Source: an uncultured Bacilli bacterium (GTDB lineage Bacteria > Bacillota_I > Bacilli_A > RF39 > UBA660). Taken from it: a stretch of DNA of 14,560 nucleotides. How positions within the stretch are numbered: position 1 is the first letter of the stretch; every line of letters begins with the position of its first letter. The notes beneath the pieces are model-generated. The model made no database searches and was not told where the DNA came from. It was given only the letters and a program-made list of their open reading frames with translations. Location of the stretch: NCBI GenBank assembly GCA_934086145.1, contig CAKOHV010000034.1, forward strand, positions 1 through 14,560. Direction: 5' to 3'. The translations under genes and the position numbers were made by a program. This document shows positions 8,153 to 14,550 of the stretch, piece after piece.

Positions 8153-8157
8153 CTCCT
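8153..8157 (-). promoter_or_regulatory. Ribosome binding site that sets the rel start
   Basis: AGGAG on the minus strand overlaps the stop TAG of the comN-like gene. It runs into an in-frame GTG at 8153, which is too close to be used. The in-frame ATG at 8144 lies 8 nt downstream, the ideal distance. Rel therefore most likely begins at 8144, and its translation is linked to termination of the upstream gene. Confidence 0.7.
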
Positions 8158-8449
8158 ATTTATTTTTTAATTTAGGTAATTCTATATCTTTTTCTTGATA
8201 TTGATCAGCTATTTTATTGCGGTAATATAAATCTATTTCTTTATTATCCGTATTTAAAATATCATCAACGATATCACATAAAGCTATTGCTTTAGAATTA
8301 TGCCACTTAATTTCATTAACAGCATTCCAAATATCCTGTAATGGAATATAACTATATCCTAGCTTCGCCAACTCTTTCTTTTTACATTTTAAAGCTGGTG
8401 TAACTCGTGCATATAATTCTTCAACAGAGCTAAAGTATAATTCTTCCAT
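8156..8449 (-). CDS. comN: ComN-like post-transcriptional regulator
   Basis: Small cytoplasmic protein of 97 aa. The pattern VTPALKCKKKELAKLGY, then DIWNAVNEIKW, then LCDIVDDILNT fits what I remember of the ComN/YrzD family. There the consensus is roughly PAL-x-K-x-E-x-LGY, LW-x-x-L-x-x-KW and IV-x-DIL. In Bacillus subtilis ComN promotes accumulation of comE competence mRNA; whether this homologue does so is unknown. Context supports the call, because the B. subtilis gene also neighbours spoVB and belongs to the same rel-to-yrzE block. The ATG at 8449 is preceded by GGGTGAT at 6-nt spacing. It is the first gene of the comN-rel-dtd cluster and is divergent from the flippase gene. The family call is by pattern memory and would need a profile search. 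Confidence 0.72.
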   Translation of the reverse strand: MEELYFSSVEELYARVTPALKCKKKELAKLGYSYIPLQDIWNAVNEIKWHNSKAIALCDIVDDILNTDNKEIDLYYRNKIADQYQEKDIELPKLKNK

Positions 8450-8481
8450 AAAATCACCCGCATAATCTATTTCCTTAGTTA

Positions 8482-8510
8482 ATTATATAACAAAAGGTAA
8501 AACTTATAAA
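8482..8510 (-). promoter_or_regulatory. Candidate promoter of the comN-rel-dtd cluster
   Basis: A perfect TATAAT (8487-8482 on the minus strand) has TTTATA (8510-8505) 17 nt upstream; the -35 is weak. It lies in the 74-nt divergent gap between the comN-like and flippase genes, about 30 nt before the comN-like start. No equally good plus-strand promoter was found for the flippase in the same gap. Confidence 0.4.
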
Positions 8511-8523
8511 GGAGAAAAGTTAA

Positions 8524-9810
8524 ATGAAAAGCACATTTTTTAAATCAACTCTTATTTTATTAATTGGTGGTTTTTTCACCAAATTAATTGGTTTACTAGT
8601 TAAAATAACCTATACAAGAATTATTGGTACCGATGGCCTTGCCTTATATGCTTTAATTGCTCCCACTTATTCCCTTTTAATTACTTTAGCTAACTTTAAT
8701 ATGCAACTAGCTATCAGTAAAAAAATTAGTAGTGGTTCTAAAAGTAAACCCATTATTATTAATGCCTGCTATATTATGTTCTTTTTAAACACTCTTCTCA
8801 TCCTAATTACTTTTCTTTTAAAAGATTTCATAAGTACAACCCTCTTACATAACAAAGACACTTTATATCCCCTCCTAGCATGTTCTCTAACTCTTCCTTT
8901 CATCTCTATCGGCTACATTATTAAAGGTTACTTTTATGGCAAACAAAAAATGGCGCCTCATATGATAAGTAACGTCATTGAACAATCCGTTAAATTAATT
9001 ATTCTCAACTTAGTCTTACCTCATCTAATCCCCAAGGGAATCGTCATTACCGTAACAGCCTTAATTTTAATCAATATTCTAACTGAAACAACTTCTATTA
9101 TTGTCTTCCTTTTCTTTCTTCCTAATCATATCAAAATAAAAAAAGAAGACTTAAAATACATCAAATCTACTAGTCAAGAAATTCTCAAAATAACTATTCC
9201 CACCATCAGCGGCCGCCTAATTGGTAACATTGGTTATTTCTTTGAACCAATCATTTTAACTAAAGTCTTACTTTTAACTAATAATTCTTTAACATACATT
9301 ACCAAAGAATATGGTATTTATAATGCCTATTCTATTAGCTTACTATTATTTCCCTCTTTCTTTATTAGTGCCATAAGTAATGCCCTCTTACCTGAAATAA
9401 GCAAATTACATAGTACAAACAATCCTACTTTAGTCAAGAAACGAATCAAACAAGCCCTTCTATGTTCTCTAATAGTTGGTTTAATATGTACAATCTTCAT
9501 CTATTATAATAGTTCTTTTCTCTTAGATAAACTTTATAAAACAACTGAAGGCCTTAATTACATCAAAATACTTGCACCATTCTTCATTCTCTTTTACTTA
9601 GAATCTCCCCTAACAACCACCTTAATTGCTTTAAACAAAATTAAAACCTGTACCTTTATCTCTACTACTGGAATCTTCCTAAAATTACTTGTTCTAGCTA
9701 TCCTAGGCCTTCTTGGTTTTAGAATCTATTCCTTAATCTATGCCGAAATCATAAACATCATCTATGTTACTTTCTTAGACTTCCTTTTCTTAAAAAGAGC
9801 CCTAAAATAA
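8524..9810 (+). CDS. spoVB: SpoVB/MurJ-type polysaccharide or lipid-linked precursor flippase
   Basis: Polytopic membrane protein of the MOP (MATE-like) superfamily, whose SpoVB/PST branch moves lipid-linked glycans such as peptidoglycan precursors across the membrane. The start is family-like (STLILLIGGFFTKLIGLLVKI), followed by TRIIGTDGLALYALIAPTYS and GYIIKGYFYGKQKMAPH, typical of SpoVB-type proteins. I count about 12 membrane segments. The 428 aa are shorter than Bacillus SpoVB (about 520 aa, 14 segments), so the last two helices may be missing; the frame itself looks intact. AAAGGAG lies just before the ATG. The neighbours comN, yrbG-like and yrzE-like reproduce the B. subtilis spoVB neighbourhood. 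ATC-, CTC- and TTC-rich codon use differs from the minus-strand genes, as expected for a lagging-strand gene. Sporulation itself cannot be inferred from this gene. Confidence 0.85.
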   Translation: MKSTFFKSTLILLIGGFFTKLIGLLVKITYTRIIGTDGLALYALIAPTYSLLITLANFNMQLAISKKISSGSKSKPIIINACYIMFFLNTLLILITFLLKDFISTTLLHNKDTLYPLLACSLTLPFISIGYIIKGYFYGKQKMAPHMISNVIEQSVKLIILNLVLPHLIPKGIVITVTALILINILTETTSIIVFLFFLPNHIKIKKEDLKYIKSTSQEILKITIPTISGRLIGNIGYFFEPIILTKVLLLTNNSLTYITKEYGIYNAYSISLLLFPSFFISAISNALLPEISKLHSTNNPTLVKKRIKQALLCSLIVGLICTIFIYYNSSFLLDKLYKTTEGLNYIKILAPFFILFYLESPLTTTLIALNKIKTCTFISTTGIFLKLLVLAILGLLGFRIYSLIYAEIINIIYVTFLDFLFLKRALK

Positions 9811-9822
9811 TAAGCCATCTTC

Positions 9823-10455
9823 TTAACTTTTCCTAATTACATAAATATGTTCTTTATTATAAAAAGCATAAAAAACATTCTCTAAAGCAATCTTATTATG
9901 TTCTAAATTTTCTAAAAGCCATCTTTCATCCTTATCAATATTCTTTAAAGTTTCTTTTTGAATAACCCCTTCTAAGACCAATGGCAGTGGAATTGGTTTG
10001 ACTCTTTTTAATAAGTCATATTTAAAGATTGATAATTTTCCATTTGGTTCTAATAAAGCATAATTAACATCTTCAATTGAATCAATTCCACTTTGCCGTA
10101 ATTCCAAAAGTAAATCATCTAAACTATATCTTTGACTAACTAAATTATTATAAAGTAATTTGCCTTGGTTAATAATAATCGTCGGCTTTCCTCCAAATAA
10201 TCGATTAAATTTACGTGATTTAACACTCACAAAACCTAAAATCAATTCCACTGCTACTAGAAGTACAATTGGTACAATGGTTAAAAAAATATTATCTTTA
10301 TAATTTTCAATACTTATCGCCACTAATTCGGCCACTAAAATCGATACTATTAAATCAATTATGCCTAACTGTCCAACTTCTCTTTTTCCCATTATGCGAT
10401 ACGCTAAAGCAATAAAGAAATAAAAGAAAAGTGTTCGAAAAATAATTTGTCCCAT
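9823..10455 (-). CDS. DUF421 (YrbG/YetF-type) membrane protein
   Basis: Integral membrane protein of 210 aa with an N-terminal block of three helices (about residues 3-20, 28-48, 55-77) and a C-terminal cytoplasmic domain. The family signature is clear: RIMGKREVGQLGIIDLIVSI with AE after it (about 20-43), GKPTIIINQGKL (about 89-100), LLLELRQSGI, and YALLEPNGKLSIFK. Biochemical role is not established; relatives in spore-formers help spore germination or envelope processes. AGGTGAT lies 7 nt before the ATG. It converges with the flippase gene (12 nt between stops) and diverges from the yrzE-like gene. B. subtilis yrbG, as I remember it, holds the same position between spoVB and yrzE. Confidence 0.88.
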   Translation of the reverse strand: MGQIIFRTLFFYFFIALAYRIMGKREVGQLGIIDLIVSILVAELVAISIENYKDNIFLTIVPIVLLVAVELILGFVSVKSRKFNRLFGGKPTIIINQGKLLYNNLVSQRYSLDDLLLELRQSGIDSIEDVNYALLEPNGKLSIFKYDLLKRVKPIPLPLVLEGVIQKETLKNIDKDERWLLENLEHNKIALENVFYAFYNKEHIYVIRKS

Positions 10456-10525
10456 CTCATAATCACCTATTTTTATTATGGTAATATTTTTTTTATTTTA
10501 AACATAAGAATTATTAGGTGATTAT

Positions 10526-10888
10526 ATGAAATATTTAAAAAAACTCAAATTTCTCTGGCCCTTTTGCCTTTTTATCTTAATATTTACTCTTCTCTTAAGT
10601 TTAATTAACTTTATTATTCCCCAAAGTCTTAATCTTAACAAAGTCTTAATTTTAGTTATCTTAAACTTATATCTTCTTTTATATAACATAAAAATTGGTA
10701 AAACCCTTGAAAATAACGCTTACTTAAACGGTCTTAAAGTCAGTGGGATTACAATCCTTATTTTATACCTGCTCGGTAGTTTTCTTACCTCATTTAAATT
10801 ATCATTAGCTCGTTTAATTTATTACCTTATTATTTCCTTAAGCATTATTTTAGGAAATGTCATCGGCATTAATAAAAAAAAGTCATAA
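10526..10888 (+). CDS. Small TIGR04086/YrzE-type membrane protein
   Basis: A 120-aa protein with four predicted helices (about 11-31, 38-57, 70-91, 94-113) and a lysine-rich end. It matches the layout of the TIGR04086 (YrzE) family: paired N-terminal helices, a middle segment with AYLNGLKVSGITILILYLLG, and a final helix pair. Function is unknown for the family. The call rests on layout and on gene order (spoVB, DUF421, yrzE) more than on strong motifs. AGGTGATTAT precedes the ATG, the same Shine-Dalgarno form used by the divergent DUF421 gene. In B. subtilis the next genes would be yajC and tgt; here the conserved block ends. Confidence 0.7.
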   Translation: MKYLKKLKFLWPFCLFILIFTLLLSLINFIIPQSLNLNKVLILVILNLYLLLYNIKIGKTLENNAYLNGLKVSGITILILYLLGSFLTSFKLSLARLIYYLIISLSIILGNVIGINKKKS

Positions 10889-11127
10889 AAGAATTTTACT
10901 AAGTACTTATAAATACTTAAGAATCTTCCAATTCGCTAACAATTGGAAGATTTAACTATAAAAAAGCAATTAAAATCATTACCAACTATGTTTAACAAAC
11001 ATAAAATTTTAAAGTTCATTTATACCTTAACTTTACAAATAACCTCAATCATCCTAACTAATTGCCAAATAACCAAATTAACCCTAACTTAAGTATGGAA
11101 AAAAAATTCCTTTTTTAAAAATAAAAA
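10889..11127. other. Intergenic stretch, no gene seen
   Basis: Besides the hairpin at 10922-10952, the part 10951-11090 is strikingly C-rich and G-poor on the plus strand (about 28 C against 4 G). A small stem (ATGTTT-AAC-AAACAT, about 10988-11002) and a weak GGAA/TTCC stem followed by T6 (about 11097-11116) are present. The latter could be a poor plus-strand terminator. I find no credible reading frame with a ribosome binding site. Confidence 0.5.
10922..10952 (+). repeat. Perfect 12-bp inverted repeat after the yrzE-like gene
   Basis: AATCTTCCAATT (10922-10933), a 7-nt loop (10934-10940) and AATTGGAAGATT (10941-10952) form a perfect stem. It starts 34 nt after the yrzE-like stop. It lacks a proper T run on either strand, so it is not a classic intrinsic terminator. 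It could still end or protect the yrzE-like mRNA, or be a protein-binding site. Confidence 0.6.
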
Positions 11128-11149
11128 GAATTAGATCCAAATCTAACTC
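11123..11149 (-). terminator. Intrinsic terminator of the surface-protein operon
   Basis: On the minus strand GAGTTAGAT pairs with ATCTAATTC (one G-T wobble) across a 4-nt TTGG loop. The stem is followed at once by TTTTT and then ATTTTT, and it begins one base after the stop codon of the second surface protein. The stem could also act on plus-strand transcripts, with a weaker T-rich tail. Confidence 0.8.
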
Positions 11150-11150
11150 T

Positions 11151-12644
11151 TTATCTTAATTGTTTATTTTTCCTATACATAATTATTGAAGTAGCAGCAA
11201 TTCCCATAATTGATAAAATACCAGTTACTAGATACATCATAACATTATCCCCAGTTTGAGGATTTTCAACATTTGTATTATTAGCTTTTTCTGTAGCAAC
11301 AATTCCATACTCACTTAAATGCGAAGTCTCAAACACGATGTATCCATCTTCTAATATTGCAGGAATAGTTTCCTTTATTTCATCATTTAAAATATAAACT
11401 ACTTCATACTTTTGGTATCCTTTTAACTCTTCTGGTAAAGCAATTCTTATTTTCATTTTAGTACCACTAATCTTAATTACTTGACCATTTTCTAAAACAT
11501 TTATATCGACTAAATACTTAACATTTTTATCTGCTAAAGCTTTTTTTACTTCTGTAGGTTTAATGTCTAATTGGTAATCTTTACTAACGCCATCAGTAAA
11601 TTCAATTTTTCCTTTAACTTCACCAGTACTTTGAATTTCTTTTACTGTTTCTTCTGCTTCTTCAGCATTTTTAGTCCAAGAAGCATATAAAGTTATGTTC
11701 TGATAATATTCAGCGCCATTAGCATTGGTAATAATAGTATCTCTGCTAAGCTCATCTTTATCATCTTTATCCCATCTTCTCCAATATATATACTTGTAAT
11801 TTTTGCCACTTCCATCTTGCTTAGAATTCCAGCCATTAAATGTATAACCTTGTCTTTCTGGTACATATGGTAAAAGTGACATTGCTGTTCCAGAATTTCC
11901 TCCACCTAAATAGTCATATTTATTGGTTTCCTTACCTGAAATAGTTCCTCCATTAGCATTTAATATTAACACTCTATCTGTTCCATCAAAAGTGGCTTTA
12001 GTATATGTAGCAGTTAAAATAATAACATTTTTTGTAAAATTACTTGAATCAATAGAAGTCACTAACTTACCATCTAAATCCCAACCTTTAAAAGTATAAC
12101 CTGTTCTTACCGGCGTATATTTTGTTAGATCAATCGTCTTAAATTCAGTTGAAACACTAGTTAATAATATTTGACTTTTACCATTTATAGTTCCACCAAA
12201 TGCATCAAAAGTTACATAATAGCTATCGCCATCTTCTAATGATTTTCCATCAAACTTTGCCTTCAAAACTAAACCATTAGTATATGTAACTTCTTTTCCT
12301 GTTGATGTATAAAAATTACCACTAATAGTAAAATCTGATAAATTTAATTCATCCCCAACTTTTTCACTACTTGCATTTACCCAATGTGAAAACTCATTCT
12401 TACCATTAAAAGGAATAATGCCATTTGTTAACTCAGATACCTTAACAGTTGTTTCATCAGGTTCAACATTAAATCTGATAAGTTTGGCATATTCTCCTTC
12501 AATATTAGCATCCCAATCATCACCAACATTTAATACTAAAGAATATTCACCATTATCATCAATAGTTGCCGCCTTTGTCTCTGTAAAACTTAAAATTCCA
12601 ACTATTGCAATCAATATTGCAAATAATATTTTTTTTATTTTCAT
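11151..12644 (-). CDS. NPQTG-anchored surface protein with Listeria-Bacteroides (InlB B-type) repeats
   Basis: A 497-aa secreted protein predicted to be sortase-anchored to the cell wall. It has an N-terminal signal peptide (about 1-25, MKIKKILFAILIAIVGILSF then ETKA). Two Listeria-Bacteroides repeats follow, at about 143-217 (TFDAFGGTI ... RTGYTFKGWDLDGKLV ... ATYTK) and 224-324 (LILNANGGTI ... RQGYTFNGWNSKQDGSGK ... LYASWTK). A further beta-rich stalk domain ends in FETSHLSEYGIVAT. The C-terminal sorting signal is NPQTGDN (about 461-467), a hydrophobic helix and the tail YRKNKQLR. NPQTG resembles class B sortase motifs (NPQTN, NPKTG) rather than LPXTG. The ribosome binding site AGGAG overlaps the stop of the preceding surface-protein gene, so the two are one operon ending at the terminator 11123-11149. 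The ligand is unknown. Confidence 0.88.
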   Translation of the reverse strand: MKIKKILFAILIAIVGILSFTETKAATIDDNGEYSLVLNVGDDWDANIEGEYAKLIRFNVEPDETTVKVSELTNGIIPFNGKNEFSHWVNASSEKVGDELNLSDFTISGNFYTSTGKEVTYTNGLVLKAKFDGKSLEDGDSYYVTFDAFGGTINGKSQILLTSVSTEFKTIDLTKYTPVRTGYTFKGWDLDGKLVTSIDSSNFTKNVIILTATYTKATFDGTDRVLILNANGGTISGKETNKYDYLGGGNSGTAMSLLPYVPERQGYTFNGWNSKQDGSGKNYKYIYWRRWDKDDKDELSRDTIITNANGAEYYQNITLYASWTKNAEEAEETVKEIQSTGEVKGKIEFTDGVSKDYQLDIKPTEVKKALADKNVKYLVDINVLENGQVIKISGTKMKIRIALPEELKGYQKYEVVYILNDEIKETIPAILEDGYIVFETSHLSEYGIVATEKANNTNVENPQTGDNVMMYLVTGILSIMGIAATSIIMYRKNKQLR

Positions 12645-12653
12645 TTTTTTCTC

Positions 12654-13934
12654 CTAATTTTCTCTTTTCTTCTTATTAATCATCATCGTAGCCGCAATAC
12701 CTAACACTGATACAATAGATAGTACTATATATGTTCCAATATTATCACCAGTTTGAGGATTAGTAATATTTTCTGATTTTTCAGTATTTACTTGTTTTGC
12801 TTTAGCTTCAAATTTAGTAGTTGCTGAACCACTATCACTAAATTCAACTTTAATTGTATGCTCACCATCTGATAATGTATCAACATATTCTTTGTTCAAA
12901 ATAATAACAGTACTACCAGATTCTGCTTGATAATTTTTAGCATCAAGCAATGCATCATCAATATATACCTTACCATCAAACAAACTAAAATCGGCATCTA
13001 TTCTAAATATAGCATTTTGGGATTCATCAATAACATATATTTGATTGGCCCCTTCAGTAAACTTATATTCTTTAGGACTAACTTCTTCTTTTACATATTG
13101 AAAATTAAATTCATACTTACATCTAGTATAATAGTCAGTTCTTGTTTCATTTAATATACTACCTGCAGCTCCATCAAAATTTAATTTAGAACCCGTATAT
13201 TTCGTATGAAGTCCTTTAAAGACTTCGCTTTTTTTAGTTCCAACATTTACAGCCGTTAATATTGCTTTATTTTCGTCTTTATTACCTACAATTTTTATAA
13301 CAGCTTCACTTTCACTATCCGTAAGTTCCAAACCATCATTAACTTTTTTATAATATAAAGTTTTTTCTAAATCAGCAAATAATTTTAAGGCTTCTGTTAA
13401 CTCATCACTCTTAGCAAAGTCGATTACAAACCCTTTTCCCTCAGTCAAATCAATTTTCTTTTTGATGGATATATCATCGTAAACATTTTCAACTTTAGTA
13501 TTAACGACAACCCCTTTTCTTTCAAGTTTAATCGCTAACGTCCCACTAAATTCACTTGTTTGTAACTTAAAAGTCGAATCAGTTCCACTACCAGTTGCTT
13601 CATTAATTGGATAATACCAACCATTAATATTTAATTTTACACTGACATTTCCCGAAATGTTACCAGTCTCTCCACTAGAAATATCTTGTATTACAAATTT
13701 ATAAGCAGCTTCATTTAAATCAAGTACCATCATATCGGTAATATCATTAACTAACACATCATCTTTAAACAATTGCAATTTAGCTACTTTATCATACTCT
13801 ACATATCCATCACGAACAATTCCACCTTTAAAATTTAATGTTACTTCATTTTTTGCTTCAGCCAATACATCAGCTGTCAAAGCTAATATTCCAACCATCA
13901 TCACAACTAAAAACATTTTAAGCCTCTTTAACAC
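12654..13934 (-). CDS. NPQTG-anchored surface protein with an Ig-like stalk domain
   Basis: A 426-aa secreted, probably wall-anchored protein. The signal peptide is about 1-25 (LKRLKMFLVVMMVGILALTA then DVLAEA). The middle is unrecognised, rich in beta-forming residues and charged. At about 290-380 there is an X2-like/Ig-like module: KEYKFTEGANQ, then IFRIDADFSLF, then EYVDTLSDGEHTIKVEFSDG, a pattern common in Bacillota surface proteins just before the anchor. The end is NPQTGDN (about 392-398), a helix containing SVLGIAAT, and KKKREN. That anchor is close to the anchor of the next gene, suggesting the same sortase. The start is GTG at 13934 with AGGAGG 9 nt before it; an ATG at 13940 meets a stop at once. 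It is the first gene of the two-gene operon. Its function is unknown. Confidence 0.85.
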   Translation of the reverse strand: MLKRLKMFLVVMMVGILALTADVLAEAKNEVTLNFKGGIVRDGYVEYDKVAKLQLFKDDVLVNDITDMMVLDLNEAAYKFVIQDISSGETGNISGNVSVKLNINGWYYPINEATGSGTDSTFKLQTSEFSGTLAIKLERKGVVVNTKVENVYDDISIKKKIDLTEGKGFVIDFAKSDELTEALKLFADLEKTLYYKKVNDGLELTDSESEAVIKIVGNKDENKAILTAVNVGTKKSEVFKGLHTKYTGSKLNFDGAAGSILNETRTDYYTRCKYEFNFQYVKEEVSPKEYKFTEGANQIYVIDESQNAIFRIDADFSLFDGKVYIDDALLDAKNYQAESGSTVIILNKEYVDTLSDGEHTIKVEFSDSGSATTKFEAKAKQVNTEKSENITNPQTGDNIGTYIVLSIVSVLGIAATMMINKKKREN

Positions 13935-13963
13935 TCACATTCCTCCTTTAATTTATACTTTAA

Positions 13964-13992
13964 ATTATAAAGTCAATTAACAATCATTACAA
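13964..13992 (-). promoter_or_regulatory. Promoter of the surface-protein operon
   Basis: On the minus strand TTGTAA (13992-13987) and TATAAT (13969-13964) are 17 nt apart. The -10 is perfect and the -35 matches four of six bases. It lies about 30 nt upstream of the GTG start. A second TTGACT in the same stretch lacks a well-spaced -10. Confidence 0.55.
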
Positions 13993-13997
13993 CGTAA

Positions 13998-14038
13998 TTG
14001 CCACTAAAAGCAATGGTTTTATTGGCAAATATTTTTTT
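13998..14038 (+). other. Hairpin followed by T7 in the divergent promoter region
   Basis: TTGCCA (13998-14003) pairs with TGGCAA (14023-14028), and TAAAA (14005-14009) with TTTTA (14017-14021). One mismatched pair lies between these and the loop is 7 nt. A run of seven T follows at 14032-14038. It has the form of a plus-strand intrinsic terminator, but no plus-strand gene lies upstream within 3 kb. It may end an unannotated transcript or serve as an operator between the two divergent promoters. Confidence 0.5.
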
Positions 14039-14055
14039 ACACTTTCAAACTGTAG

Positions 14056-14061
14056 TATAAT
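14056..14061 (+). promoter_or_regulatory. Candidate -10 element for the sortase gene
   Basis: A perfect TATAAT lies about 115 nt before the sortase start. The 17-nt-spaced -35 position is a run of T (poor). TTTACA occurs at a spacing of only 14 nt. No better plus-strand promoter is seen before 14176. Confidence 0.35.
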
Positions 14062-14175
14062 ATTATCAATATTAAAAGGCTGCCTTCTTCTTTAAATAAA
14101 CCTACTTAACTATGATTAACGCTTTACTTATCAAATTCTAAAGAGCCATCTTTATATTAGCAAAGGAATAATTAT

Positions 14176-14550
14176 ATGAAAAAAAGAAAACTTAATTGGA
14201 AAAATATAATACTTGTTTTACTCAATATTATCTTTATTATAACTTTAACTATCTCTATCTATAAGATCATAAACTGGAAGATATATTCTGATAAAACTAA
14301 GACCGAAATAACCACTCTTCAAGAAAATATCCATGTAGAAGAAGTTCAAGATACTAAAAATACTGAAATAATCGAGCAACCCGAAAAAATTCCCAAAAAA
14401 AATCCTTATTGGGATTATATAAATATGAATATGATAAATGTAGATTTTAACGAATTAAAAAAAATTAATCAAGACGTCATTGGTTTGAGTTGCGGTATTT
14501 TACGAACATCAAGTTATGTTTTTAATATTTTATTTAGTATTATTTGTTAA
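14176..14550 (+). pseudogene. Class B sortase, N-terminal fragment only
   Basis: Membrane transpeptidase that should attach NPxT[G/N] proteins to peptidoglycan; only the beginning is present. There is one membrane helix near residues 9-30 (NIILVLLNIIFIITLTISIY), then a charged linker. A class B sortase-like block follows: NPYWDYINMNMINVDF, then NELKKINQDVIG up to residue 103. In the family this is followed by a Trp (GWI/GWV) and the catalytic barrel with the TLxTC cysteine. Here the next 21 codons (from 14485) bear no resemblance to a sortase and end in TAA at 14550, so catalytic His, Cys and Arg are absent from this window. No single base change restores the frame. AAGGA lies 8 nt before the ATG. 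It is divergent from two NPQTG proteins, its likely substrates. The class B call rests on roughly 100 residues plus this context. Confidence 0.7.

Noticed and set aside
5976..8153. Calling the Rel protein a RelA-type synthetase because its hydrolase motif is damaged.
   Set aside because: It keeps the RFKD motif of bifunctional Rel enzymes and most hydrolase-domain residues. The operon position with dtd and hisS is that of the single Bacillota Rel.
9795..9840. A shared bidirectional terminator between the convergent flippase and DUF421 genes.
   Set aside because: T-rich stretches exist, but I could not find a stem of more than about four pairs without mismatches.
10459..10525. Perfect 11-bp inverted repeat (ATAATCACCTA at 10459-10469, TAGGTGATTAT at 10515-10525) between the DUF421 and yrzE-like genes, as a possible operator.
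   Set aside because: Each arm contains the Shine-Dalgarno sequence AGGTGAT of the adjacent divergent gene, which matches the extended anti-Shine-Dalgarno. The symmetry is explained by two similar ribosome binding sites facing apart.
14176..14550. A simple frameshift (sequencing error) as the cause of the sortase break.
   Set aside because: None of the three plus-strand frames after 14482 resumes a sortase-like sequence, so a one- or two-base indel does not explain it.
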